Assembly (NCBI GenBank): GCA_011037195.1 | Contig: JAAEAF010001581.1 | Span: 1 to 64,000, forward strand | Source of the DNA: Triatoma infestans | Lineage: Eukaryota; Arthropoda; Insecta; Hemiptera; Reduviidae | DNA: 64,000 nucleotides | Direction: 5' to 3' | In this document: piece by piece, positions 19,465 through 29,394 of the stretch | How the letters are laid out: each line of letters opens with the position of its first letter | How positions within the stretch are numbered: position 1 is the first letter of the stretch | Made by a program: the position numbers and the translations under genes | Notes under the pieces: generated by a model | Seen by the model: the letters and a program-made list of their open reading frames with translations, nothing else | The model's database searches: none | Told to the model about the DNA's origin: nothing

Positions 19465-20640
19465 TAGCTCACTGTTCGGTCACGGTCTCTTTGAGGGATC
19501 AACTCTATTTCCCGCCTTTTTAATCTAACAATGCGCTCTTTTTCCTTTGTTGTTTTTCCCACCGGCTCAATTTCACATATTTCCCTCTCTTTTCTTGTCC
19601 TTTTTATTCAATGCTCTTCCGAGTGTTATGAAGTGCACAGCTCTGTGTGTTTATTCTCCGTTCAGTTTTGTATGGGCATCAGGTGCCCTTTTCGCTTCTT
19701 TTGTTTCGGCTTCACGAGTGTATTTCTTCTCCCAGCGTCATCCACTTTTACTGAGAATTAACTTGATTTGCGCCTTCTTCTCATTGAAGAAGAACACTCA
19801 TTTAATTTCATCGCCTCTTCAGTATCATCCATTGACATCTTACTGCACTCCCTCAGCACTCACACATACAACATTCACACCTAAACAACTTTCACACGCC
19901 TCATTTACACCGGCCCCTTGACCTCACTTCATTGCAGCCCATGGCGCCAACGCGCTTGCTTTCGCTTACACTAGAATAGAATTTATAGCCTCATTCCACT
20001 GCGACCTACAAATTGAGGTCTATTGTGGATCCCCTTACATTATAGAACAGCCCCCAGCTTTGCCCTCCTAATCAATCCTAGCAAAGCTGAGAGCGGCGGC
20101 TCCGTCATGAAGCTTTCAGCTTCGGGATTGCCCGTCCCCAATTGAAGAAACCTAAACCTCGCCAGGACGGCGCACTCGCAAAGGATGTGCGCCGGGGTCT
20201 CCTCCTCTACCATGCAGAATCGGCATACCGCACTATCCGCAAGTTGTAGGTGGTGCATGTGTCTATTCAGCCTACAATGCCCTGTTAGTAGACCCACAAT
20301 TAACCTTATATCCCTTCGGGTCTGGCTCAGTAGGTCTTTGGTAAATTTAGGCAAATGTCTTTTAATGAAGAGCTTTGCCTGCCTCTGTCCTGGTGTTCCC
20401 TCCCACCAACGCAGACGCTGATCTTCCAGCCACCACCTCCTTCGCTTACACTATCTTCGAGATGGGTTCAGTTTTATATATCTTTCTGTCATGTTAATTG
20501 TCTCTTCTCTTCCCATATCATTTACAAATACACATTATTACTTCTGATTTAGTAAATATATATTTTTATATCTTATATTTTCATACTTCGTTGGTCGTTA
20601 CATTACCGCTTCGGGGTACGCTCAAGAGCGTACACACACT
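19465..20640 (+). repeat. Pyrimidine-rich dispersed repeat (copy 2), split by a LINE
   Basis: Starts GGTCACGGTCTCTTTGAGGG (compare GGTCACGGCACCTTTGAGAG at 24483) and continues as CT-rich sequence to 19973. After a LINE insertion (19974-20440) it resumes with TCTTCGAGATGGGTTCAG and runs to about 20640 (TTACCGCTTCGGGGTACGCTC, similar to CCGCTTCTTGGCGTACGCTC near 201-220). It is read as the 5' part or LTR-like segment of a retroelement family. The overlapping frames at 19531-19921 are low-complexity and not claimed as genes. Confidence 0.5.
19974..20440 (-). mobile_element. LINE C-terminus, 5'-truncated insertion with 13-bp TSD
   Basis: Flanked by the direct repeat TTCGCTTACACTA (19961-19973 and 20441-20453). 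The minus-strand frame is open almost throughout: WWLEDQRLRWWEG, GQRQAKLFIKRHLPKFTKDL, RRDIRLIVGLLTGHCRLNRH, CRFCMVEEETPAHILCECAV, ending AKLGAVL with a stop at 20040. The 3' region after the stop has ACAATAGACCT and AGGTCGCAGTG, which recur in the tail of the SINEs at 29.8 and 62.2 kb. R1/I-like by motif. The undamaged frame suggests a fairly young insertion. Confidence 0.85.
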
Positions 20641-21818
20641 ATAGGGCTGAAGGATCATTCAAAGTGATATATTGTTTTCAGTTTAGGTTTTTCCTACCTA
20701 ACATAATATTAGAATCACTAAAGATTTTAGTAAAAATTCCAAGTCTGAAGAAAAGTCTTAAAATGCAATCAGAGAAAGTCATTACTACTTATACATAAGA
20801 TCTAAAACATAATTTTTCCATGCTGCGGCAGAGGTTAGAAAATAGGTACCTATTAAAAATTTTGCACTACTTACGATAATTAACGCAAATAATAACCAAT
20901 TGAATTATTTATATTGAACATTCAGTCTAGAATTGAAAGTTAAGTCAACTTTTGACCTTTATTAGTTAGTACTGACTTGGAAGTTATTTCATCAGTGTTT
21001 GATCTTGAACATTAAAAGTAGTAAAATCTATAACTTCGCCTTAATACTAATCAAACTCCAGAACTAGATACTACATACGGGCTGTTAGCTCATTGCTTGC
21101 TAATCTTCAGATAGTTACAAATCTTCAGATCCAATGGTAATCACTTTAAAATAAATTAGAATATTTTATGATATCTAAGGGTTTTTCTTAAAGGTTATTT
21201 TTTTATGCATTTCAGACGTCTTTGAGATGAGCTAAGTTAATTATCAAATAGTGATTAAAGAAATACATATTTTCACTTAGAATTCACATATGGATCATAT
21301 GAGCGCGGCGAATGTGGTATCTGAACGAGATTATAAAAAAATACTTTTATTCACGTATTAAAAATTAGATTTTATTTGCAAACGCAATTATATTGGTTTT
21401 AAACTTATAATATGAATATAAAAACATTTAAAAAATGAAAATATTCAAAAACGTACTTTTCTTCTCATAAATATTTTTCTGGTAGTAAAATTTCAAATAA
21501 CGTTTCCTAATTTTTCTTTAACAAGTGGTGAAATGTTTTCAACAGTTTCCTGTTTACTTGCTGTTTTAGCATACGGTTAGTGATTTATTCCTAATTCGTC
21601 TAAATTATTTTATATTAAAAAACATTTTATATAAAGAATATTTCATTTCATTAAATTGCATTTTTTCCTAAATAATTAGTGAATCTAAGATCCCTACACT
21701 ATACATTATTTTAAATGTTTTTTATGTACTCCATGACTATCGTATTTTTTCGACCAAAGTCGATAGCAGAATTTTAATTCATTTATCAGATCACAAATAG
21801 TACTCGTTGCCATGGCTT

Positions 21819-21821
<3 letters not shown>
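20641..21821. other. No recognised feature
   Basis: About 1.2 kb of AT-rich sequence with no open frame of note, no repeat shared with the rest of the window that I could see, and no RNA signal. Confidence 0.4.
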
Positions 21822-21852
<31 letters not shown>

Positions 21853-22826
21853 GCACTTAACTGCTACAGGTCCATTATGCCTTAAGCGTTATGATAACTA
21901 TTTCACACCAATTATAATAAAATAATACAGACACACAAGACAATAAGAATAACTATACAATATAAAAAATGTAATATGAACAATATAAATCCAAAAAATA
22001 AACAACTAACAAACAATATACAAAACAAGTCAACAACTATAAACAACAAAACAAACAAAATAACAGGAGAATAAATAAAACATCAAGCAACAAGAACCAA
22101 CAAATCTCAATCTTGGAGTCAAATGCTTTTAAATAAAGAGATCGCCTTTAGATATCTTAGGACACTGGTCACTACTGGGTGATTGTCGGCTAGTGCTTCT
22201 TTTACCGTTGATGGTATATTGTAAAATTCTCTAAGATGCCTGTATTTTGTACATGAAATAAGAATATGCTGAATCGTGAGCAGGATATTACAGGAATCAC
22301 AAAGAGGCGGTTGTTGGCGAGACATCAGATAGCCATGAGTAAGACGGCTATGGCCAATCCTAAGGCGAGTCACAACTACCTCTTCCTGTCTGATACTTCT
22401 TATTGAAGTATCCCATGGGTAGACACTCTCTTTTATTTCTCTCAGCTTGCTGTCCGTTACTGCACCCCACTCATTTTGCCATGCCTGCCAACACCGTCTT
22501 GCCCATATGGCCTTTATAGCTTGTGCGGTACACTTTTCTAAAGTCGGTGGCATTACTGCAGCCAATTTGGCTAACTTATCGGCCTCTATATTACCAAGGA
22601 TACCCGAATGCCCCGGCACCCACACAAAAATCACTTGAGTTCCACTTAAATACAAGTTGTATACCACTGCATGTATGTCTTGGATGATAGTATCTTCTTA
22701 GTATAGATCCTTTAAGCCTTCTAGAGAGCTCTTAGAGTCTGTGCAGACAACAATTGTTCCCAAAATACCTTGGATCAGACTTAAGGCCTTGTATAAAGCA
22801 TACATTTCTGCCAAATGATATTAGTG
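21822..22826 (-). mobile_element. LINE with RNase H and CCHC end, poly(A)-tailed
   Basis: Minus strand: YHLAEMYALYKALSLIQG (RNase H glutamate), VCTDSKSSLEGL (aspartate), one in-frame stop after KDLY, FVWVPGHSGILGN and IEADKLAKLAAV (last aspartate), then TRLRIGHSRLTHGYLMSRQ, PPLCDSCN, QHILISCTKYRHLR, and a stop at 22119. The 3' region ends in a 28-base poly(A) (T run at 21822-21849). The first RNase H aspartate and all of the reverse transcriptase are missing. The intact frame at 22119-22667 indicates recent insertion. I-/Jockey-group by RNase H and knuckle order. Confidence 0.85.
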
Positions 22827-22912
22827 ACTTAATAGAAAATATTTACCGTTTTTGTGGAATCTTGTGAATCACATTGGCTTCGTTCTTATCTGTAAAAATT
22901 GTATCTACTTTG

Positions 22913-23284
22913 TATATGTTATCGGCAAAGTATGAAATTCCGACAACGTATGAAATTCATCACGCGCGAGCTCCCATTTATTTTATCTCATGTCGATTTC
23001 AAAATATATTTTAATAATAATCATTTAAAAGTTAAATTATTTTACTTAAAGTACCAGAACTACTAGAACACCATTTGGAATACCATGATTAATTATACTG
23101 AAACATTTCCCCAAGTTAACAAATTGAATCATAGGAATATTTAACAGGAATATTTTTCAAATACACAAAATTTATCATAAGAAATATAATCTGGTATCTG
23201 AGTATAAACTACGCATGGTATTATATGAAATGCCTAGGCATTCTATAGAATGCCTGAATTTCATACTTTGCCGGTAACATATAT
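22913..23284. mobile_element. MITE-like element with terminal inverted repeats
   Basis: Left TATATGTTATCGGCAAAGTA plus TGAAATTC and right GAATTTCATACTTTGCCGG plus TAACATATA are near-perfect inverted repeats of about 28 bp. The left side repeats a TATGAAATTC box, and the right side holds a nested palindrome (AGGCATTCTATAGAATGCCT). The 372-bp length, AT-rich body and absence of a frame fit a miniature inverted-repeat element. The target duplication may be TA or TATA. The superfamily is not determined. Confidence 0.65.
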
Positions 23285-23767
23285 AATTTTTAGTTTTAGT
23301 TAACTTTAAGATCTAAGTTATTCACTTTTAGCCGAATTTTTATTTAACCATTTGTAGATCACTATATTATTGTATTATTTAATTTGTTTTATTTTATGTG
23401 TGATTTACTTTTTTTTTTGTTTTCCAAAGCATAATTGAAGTTAGTTCCTGTGGCAGTCTCTAACAGAACGAGAAAGATAGAGACAGGCTTATCCTTCTCA
23501 GCATGAGTAAGTCCGTTAGGCTATAAGCTGTTTACGAATCGCAAATATTTTTAGAGATCCGTCAAATTATTATCTTTCCGTGTGACTTCATCATTTTCTG
23601 ATGCCGAAACATAACATAGGAAAGTATCGCTACTTCCAAGACTGGTTAGAAGTTCCTTTAGTTTCTGTGGTTCTAAAAACGTTGGTCGACTTGAATTTTT
23701 ACAATAAAAAAAAAAATAAATAAAAAAAACATAAAATTTCAATATATTCCAGGTCAATGGAGCATCT
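23285..23767. other. No recognised feature
   Basis: AT-rich sequence with a short A-rich tract at 23701-23730. The minus-strand frame at 23551-23757 has no recognisable motif. Confidence 0.4.
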
Positions 23768-23885
23768 CGAGTATTGAAAAAACACTTAGGTTATCCGAGT
23801 TGAGACAGAGTTTTATAAACCGACGTTTTGCCCCTATTGCAATGAGCTTCTTCTGAGACTTAGACCTCGTCAGCCAACCACAGGC
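23768..23885 (-). mobile_element. Penelope-like pseudo-LTR fragment (family 1)
   Basis: Minus strand has CTCATTGCAATAGGGGCAAA followed by ACGTCGGTTTATAAAAC, matching TATTGCAATATGGGCGAAAC, GTCAGTTTATAAA at 30266-30300. The hairpin followed by GAAAC-GTC is the pattern left by hammerhead-type motifs in pseudo-LTRs of Penelope-like elements. In this copy GAAAC is GCAAAAC. Confidence 0.45.
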
Positions 23886-24479
23886 ACAAAGGGAAATAAT
23901 ATAATATGTATTAAGCCTCGCCTGCAACCAATATGGATGTGGAAGAGGGCCCCCGCCTTTGTATTATTCACCCTAGTGTTTGGCACTGTTTCTTTGGCAT
24001 TCGATGCGACACTAGCTTGAAGAAATTCATTCTCATATTCAACCACATAATCTACTCAACTCACCATCAGTGGAGTTACAATTTTTAGAAATGGTGTATT
24101 AGAAATGTTAATTTACATTGAATTTACATCTTATCTAAAATCCCTAATAGCCTGTTGACAATATTTTACACACTTGTTCAAATTATTAATAATTATATAT
24201 TTTTAAGGACATGAATGTTTAAAAACAGATTTATTAATATATTTGGTTCCAATAGTAAATAATTTTGAATAAGTAGCCGCAGAAAAAACATTTCTTCAAA
24301 CTCATTAGTGTGATAAAAATGGCAAGTTTTAATTTGTTACTATAGTGATATTCTCAATTAGACGTAGGCTTTTAAAAATTTTGATTTATAAAGCATTCTA
24401 AAAGGGTAAAACATTTTTTTCATTTAATTATTTCCAAAATCTGAAAATACAACTGAACGATTTAAATTAACGTCAGTGT
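23886..24479. other. No recognised feature
   Basis: Mixed sequence; 23900-24010 (CGCCTGCAACCAATATGG and following) may still belong to a Penelope-like element but has no usable motif. The rest is AT-rich without signals. Confidence 0.35.
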
Positions 24480-25240
24480 TAGGTCACGGCACCTTTGAGA
24501 GATTAATTTTGGCTCGCTATTTCTAAATTGTTACTTCATCGCCCGCATATTTCCCACGCCTTCCCGCCTTTTACCTCTCTCTCTTGGTGGTGGGATTGTC
24601 GGCGCCTTTTATCTCTCCTGGTTCTCGCCTTACTTTTATTTTCCCACACTCTTAAAACATTCTCTTTCTATAAAAACTTCTTCACTTGTCTTCTACAGTT
24701 CGCCTGAACAACTGTGTTTGTGCCGTTCTCTTCTTCGGTCGCCCGACTAGCTAACCTCTGTTTTATCGCTTCTTCTTAGTCTGTGGTGTACTGTTAATTT
24801 CGCCTTTAAATTTTGTGTCGCCTTAAAAGCGCCTATTCACCGTGTTAATTATTAATATTGACTCTTCGGTGAGTACCAAGACTCTCTCTACGCGCCATCA
24901 CCTTCACGTAGCTATTTCATCTGCGCCTTAGTGGACTCGCCATCATCCGCCGCTTCAACAATGGCATCATCCGCTTCTAAAGGAGCATTCAAATCCTTCT
25001 ACACTTACCTGAGTTCCTTTCTTTCGCCACTCACGCACCCACACCCACACGCACACCACACACACACATACGCCACCTCTTCCTTTTACAGTCCGCCGCC
25101 ATTCGTCTCATCAACCCTTCTTCGATTCATCACTCACCGTCACCAAAGGCTAAGTCAAAGGGTAGTTTTACATTATTACTTATTTTTGTTTTTTTCCCCG
25201 CTACTACTTGCCATCTCGCCTTGGGTATGTACAATAATTA
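24480..25240 (+). repeat. Pyrimidine-rich dispersed repeat (copy 3) with ORF1-like start
   Basis: Homologous to 19465 onward at its start, to 26703-26905 in its middle (CGCCTTAAAAGCGCC to TACCTGAG) and to 1-246 at its end. The middle carries ATGGCATCATCCGCTTC (24961), read as M-A-S-S-A-S-K-G-A-F-K-S-F-Y, preserved with the same frame and one substitution at 26851. The frame continues at 24931-25446 but becomes low-complexity. Probably the 5' UTR and the first codons of a retroelement ORF1/gag. Confidence 0.55.
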
Positions 25241-25294
25241 TAACTCGCATCTATCGCAAAATAACTATTGAAACACAAATGTTGTTGTGGATGA

Positions 25295-25545
25295 TTCCAC
25301 AGAGCTGGAATACATCAGAGATATTTTCCTTAATAGCCTGCTTGTTTTTTGTGGTCATCGACCAGTTTCGGGCGTTCGCCCATCATCAGGTTTGTTTTTA
25401 TCAAACAGTGCGACAACACAGACTCGTATGTTATTACAATGTTTGATAAAAACATCCTAATGACGGGCATCACGTACGAAAGCGGTTGATGACCACAAAA
25501 TGAAGCAGGCTATCACGGAAAATATCTCTGACGAAATACTGAGGA
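25295..25545. mobile_element. Penelope-like inverted pseudo-LTR pair (family 2)
   Basis: Two ~105-bp arms (25306-25413 and inverted 25437-25543) face each other across about 25 bp. On the minus strand the left arm reads CTGATGA, T, GGGC-GAAC-GCCC, GAAAC, then a GGTC/GACC hairpin: close to the conserved core of a hammerhead ribozyme (CUGAUGA, stem II, GAAA). The right arm is decayed (CTAATGACGGGC...GCGTACGAAAGC type). A single arm of the family lies at 60785-60905 and another at 47385-47452. Confidence 0.6.
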
Positions 25546-25858
25546 AGTATTGCGAGTGTAACTAATTTAAAAGTTGATTTTTCCACCGGAAATACTGTCT
25601 TTTGAGATCATCTGAGTAAATGTGTGTATGTGTGTGTGTGTATGAGTAAAGAAAGTATCTCAAAAACGAAAGTTTCGCTGGGAACTCAAATTTGATATTC
25701 CGTTTAGATATTGCCATTGCAACGGACAGTTGGTTACTACCAAAATCCATCAACTAAATGTGCGAGTTGACTGATTTTTTTTTTTTTTTTTTTTTAGTCT
25801 TTCATGATTTTCTCAAAAATGGTTTCAACGATTTTCTTTGTAAATTCAAAAAAAAAGT
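25546..25858 (+). mobile_element. HINE-like element, diverged fragment
   Basis: Contains GGAAGTATTGCGAGTGT, TTTCCACCGGAAATAC, TTTTGAGATCATCTGAG, a GT microsatellite (25620-25643), TATCTCAAAAACGAAAG, TTCCGTTTAGATATTGCCAT and CATCAACTAAATGTG, a 22-base T run, then TTTTCTCAAAAATGGTTTC. It abuts the Penelope arm and ends in A-rich sequence near 25858. Extreme left end missing. Confidence 0.65.
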
Positions 25859-26384
25859 AAAGTTTTAATTAGAATTGTATTAATTGTAATAAGTGCAAAT
25901 CGTATATGGGTGTCATACGATTTTATGTTTACATATTTTTCTTTATAAAACTATCCTCATTTGTGGATATCCTAGACATCTTCAAAATTAATGACATTAA
26001 AAAAAAACGAGTAATACTTAGACCAAAGTTAATCTCAACTTTTTCCAAACAGATAATTCTTTTCAGATAATCTAACTCAGGTAATACTTTTCAGAGACTC
26101 AAAGGGTAGTGATCTCTTGATAAGTTTATCTGTTAGTGACACTGACTAAGCGTGAGGTATACAAACTAATACCAGTTATCTCCAGTAATTTCTCTCCTAA
26201 TTACTGTATTCTTTTTTACTTTTTCTAATTTACCCTTATTATCTACTAGCAATGGATTTATCACATCATTGGGAGAGAATAAATATTACAATTTACTTAT
26301 AATACTTAAATTAATCCTTTCATTGCAAAACTAATCATAATAAACATTTAATTATCCTCAAAACCAAGAAGAATCATCACCACT
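25859..26384. other. No recognised feature
   Basis: AT-rich sequence without frames or shared repeats. Confidence 0.4.
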
Positions 26385-26505
26385 TTGGCAAGATTTTTTT
26401 ATTTATTTTTATTGAAGCGAATCTTATACATTGCTGAATCCGTCTACATAATTACCGAACACCAATTTGGATTCAAGCGACACCATTTCACTATCCAACA
26501 ATATC
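26385..26505 (+). pseudogene. Jockey-like reverse transcriptase fragment
   Basis: The frame reads ESVYIITEHQFGFKRHH and FTIQQYL, the block around Q-F-G-F-R-x-x-H-S-T-x-x-Q that precedes RT motif A in Jockey-clade LINEs. The frame then runs into unrelated sequence. A short stretch after it (AAATTTATGGTAGGCGAAAT, 26571-26590) recurs at 43663-43682, so the tail belongs to another repeat. Confidence 0.55.
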
Positions 26506-26702
26506 TTCAGACGACACCATTCCACTATCCAACATCTTTTGTTTCTTTCATCGCGTTTCCTCCACCTCCAAAATTTATGGTAGGCGAAATAAGTAAAAAT
26601 GTAAATTTTAGTATTATTATTAGTATTTTTAGATAGATAGATAATAAATTTTATTCCCGATACATAATTTATAGTTACAAAAACATAATTGGAAAATCCA
26701 AT

Positions 26703-26935
26703 TTGTCGCCTTAAACGCGCCTATTCCCTGTGTTAATTATTAATATTGACTCTTCGATGAGTACCAAGACTCATCTCTACGCGCCATCACCTTCACGTAG
26801 CTATTTCATCTGCGCCTTAGTGGACTCGCCATCATCCGCCGCTTCAACAATGGCATCATCCGCTTCTAAAGGAGCATTCAAATCCTTCTACGCTTACCTG
26901 AGTAATTCAACATTACCTATGTATTACACTTAGGT
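26703..26935 (+). repeat. Pyrimidine-rich repeat (copy 4), middle part
   Basis: From CGCCTTAAACGCGCCTATTC to TACGCTTACCTGAGTA it is nearly identical to 24823-25016, including the M-A-S-S-A-S-K-G-A-F start (26851). It breaks after the TACCTGAG sequence that leads into the frame elsewhere. Confidence 0.65.
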
Positions 26936-26952
26936 AAGCGTAAGACTTTAGT

Positions 26953-27147
26953 TATATTTAGTACCCGAGCCTGTATGTTTTTTTATTATGGAAATTGACA
27001 GTGATGTGATTTATTATTCTGATGAGCTGTAGCTCTGTGGTTAGTAGTAGTCTAAAGCCAAACTGTTAAGTTTGTTAGTGTTTTTAATATTAGTATTAGT
27101 ATGATTAGTATTAACATTAGTATAAATAAATATCAATTTAAATATGG
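26953..27147 (+). repeat. 195-bp direct repeat, copy 1
   Basis: Nearly identical to 28121-28315: starts ATATTTAGTACCCGAGCC and ends ATAAATATCAATTTAAA, with a few substitutions and a one-base gap. The two copies flank a minus-strand Jockey fragment. They lack TG...CA ends, so they are not obvious LTRs; tandem duplication is more likely. Confidence 0.75.
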
Positions 27148-27240
27148 TGGCTGATGGGAATGAAGTATTATTCTCATCCAATAATGTTCTTATATATATA
27201 TATATATATATTTGACTATCATCGGGAAATAAATGAAAGA

Positions 27241-28020
27241 CCCGTGACATTTGAAAAATAAATAGTAGAGAATTACAATTTAAGTGTTAAGAATATCTTT
27301 GTTTCTTTTATAGCGATAAAGAGAGCATTGGGTTTGCAGAGAGAATTAGGGTGTGTCCTGGCGAGTAGTTTGTTCAGTCTTAGTTTAATAAAGTTAGTAA
27401 TAGTAGTGGTGTCCGTGATGTCATGAAGATAGGAAATACGGGTATAGCGAGGTGAGTTTGTGGCAAAACGAAAGAATTTGTTTTGGGTAATTTGGAGTTT
27501 GGAAAGATTAGGTGGAACTCCAAGCTTCACGTTAACATTGGAACGGATGGCGACTTTATTAGAGGATCAGTTTATTCTCTGGCAGAAAAGTGGAAAGAGC
27601 GAGCCAAATTGCTGTTTTACTTGTGTTCATGCTGTCAGTTATGGGTGCTGGAAAGTTATATTTTTAGTGTCGAATAACAGCCTAAGTAGTTGATTGCTAT
27701 TGGACCAAGGAACTGTGATTCCGTTAACAGTGGCGTATCGTGTAATGTGCGGTCTGCGTTTAATATCGTTCAGTCTTGTCGTTGGTATGCAGAATTTCAA
27801 TTTTTGCCAAGCATTTTTGAGTCTTACAGTGAAATCTGTTAGCTAATTTGTCAGTTTTAATTGAGATAGTGTATTGAGAAGAAGATCATCAGCGTATAAA
27901 GCATGGTTTACAAGTTTGCCAAGGGATGGTGTTGAGATAGGTAATGAATAATGCAGGACCAAGGATAGATCTTTGGAGAAGTCCAGCAGACATGGGTTTA
28001 AGGAGAAGATAAAGCGGAGT
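27241..28020 (-). pseudogene. Jockey-like LINE reverse transcriptase fragment
   Basis: Minus strand, several frames: HALYADDLLLNTLSQLKL (YADD active site), DFTVRLKNAWQKLKFC, HITRYATVNGITVPWSNS, SNVNVKLGVPPNLSKLQI, then NKFFRFATNSPRYTRISYLH, LNKLLARTHPNSLCKPN. The last blocks are the usual C-terminal part of Jockey ORF2. Stops near 27850 and 27680 show decay. Bracketed by the 195-bp direct repeats. Confidence 0.75.
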
Positions 28021-28120
28021 TTATGGTGACAGAGGGTTTTCTATTGGAAAAGTAGGAATGGATTTACTTTAGGAAATATAGCGGAAAGTTTATTCGGTCA
28101 GACGTACAGCAGGCCATATT

Positions 28121-28315
28121 CCAGATATATTTAGTACCCGAGCCTGTATGTTTTTTACTATGGAAATTGACAGTGATGTGATTTATTATTCTGATGAGCT
28201 GTAGCTCTGTGGTTAGTAGTAGTCTAAAGCCAAACTGTTAAGTTTGTTAGTGGTTTTAATATTAGTATTAGTATGATTAGTATAAACATTAGTATAAATA
28301 AATATCAATTTAAAA
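28121..28315 (+). repeat. 195-bp direct repeat, copy 2
   Basis: Second copy of 26953-27147. Beyond it TTAATAGTAGAGAACTTTAT matches AAATAGTAGAGAATTACAAT at 27260-27280, so the duplicated segment extended further and copy 1 has since gained about 100 bp of unrelated sequence. Confidence 0.75.
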
Positions 28316-28500
28316 AATTAATAGTAGAGAACTTTATGGCGATAATAGGTATTTCAAATTTCATGGCCTGTGATGACGATTCAGTAGAGAAACATACTGA
28401 ATTATTTCTGCTCTCTCCTAGTACATTACATAATATGGCTCATCTTTTCTTGGTCTAATCAATAAATACTTTTTTTTTTAAAAGTAAAGCTTTATTTTGA

Positions 28501-29040
28501 TTACAATCTATTGAATTGTAGTTTTTTAAGTAATTGAGCTAAAATCATTGCCCCAAAAAGGCAATAAAATAGACTATTGTAAGCCATATATGAGTGTTTA
28601 AATATTGATTTTATAGTAGAAATAATGGTAGAATGACTTTGATAAATCAATATATGTGATATTCTCGCATAATCTGTATTTGTAATAAGAAAATAACCCG
28701 GCGGATCTGATGTGCTAAGCTCCAACGAAAGGCTCAAAGTTTTACCGGGTACATCGCCAACATATGTTATGGACGGATGCATGTAATATTCAATAATAAA
28801 AATCATCTTGATCCATTTACCTAATGAACATTTCGGCCAAATTGGTTGTAATCTTGAATAATTATACGCATGATGGAATTTATCATTGAAACACCTGTAA
28901 TTAATTTTTGTATTAATTTTATTATAAGATTTTGTAAAAAGTTGAAGTATTATGTCCTCAAAAGAAATAAAGACGACATTTTTGGCGCTAAATGATTTGC
29001 TATCTCTTTCTAGAATATTACTATTACGTAATGAAACCAA
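28501..29040 (-). CDS. Candidate host coding exon or retrocopy, unknown protein
   Basis: 179-codon open frame on the minus strand with protein-like composition: CFNDKFHHAYNYSRLQPIWP, KWIKMIFIIEYYMHPSIT, YVGDVPGKTLSLSLELS, TSDPPGYFLITNTDYARI, and a hydrophobic C-terminus (YMAYNSLFYCLFGAMILAQL) that could be a membrane segment. Stop at 28501-28503; a polyadenylation signal AATAAA follows within ten bases, and then nine A's (T run near 28472), which could be a retrocopy tail. An acceptor-like TTAATTACAG precedes the CFND part, so the real exon may start there. Family not recognised. Confidence 0.35.
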   Translation of the reverse strand: MVSLRNSNILERDSKSFSAKNVVFISFEDIILQLFTKSYNKINTKINYRCFNDKFHHAYNYSRLQPIWPKCSLGKWIKMIFIIEYYMHPSITYVGDVPGKTLSLSLELSTSDPPGYFLITNTDYARISHILIYQSHSTIISTIKSIFKHSYMAYNSLFYCLFGAMILAQLLKKLQFNRL

Positions 29041-29394
29041 TCACCATGAAATTCGCTACACAAAAGCTGAACTTAATATTAGCAGCTGCTTTAAGACGCC
29101 ACAACTGAGCTTCCAAGGCGCACGCTTTACCATGCTTTATTCCTGCCATACTTTTCATTGGCGAATGATCTTCAACATCCACAGCGGTAGTAGAAGTTTT
29201 TTTTTTTTTTTGAGTTAGAAATTGAATAAAAAAGACGACTACTACCTTAACACTCGTCAAAAGGCTCAACATAATGTAAATTGACCTTCTAGTCTAATGC
29301 GGTCATTGTCATACATAACAATAACTACTGTTGGTGACGAGGTCTAAGTCCTCCTTTCTCATTACATTGTCGCCAAAGTTACAGCCTTATTTTG
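29041..29394. other. No recognised feature
   Basis: Sequence upstream of the candidate exon, with a T run at 29198-29211 and otherwise no signal. The minus-strand frame at 29024-29272 overlaps the exon region and has no motif. Confidence 0.35.

Noticed and set aside
19547..19921. 124-codon plus-strand frame
   Set aside because: Low-complexity frame in a CT-rich repeat that is shared with other sites; no motif.
22447..22638. Plus-strand frame 22447-22638
   Set aside because: Antisense shadow of the LINE RNase H region on the minus strand.
25340..25400. Functional hammerhead ribozyme call
   Set aside because: The CTGATGA...GAAAC core and stem II are present, but stem III and the cleavage triplet could not be closed by eye; kept only as hammerhead-like.
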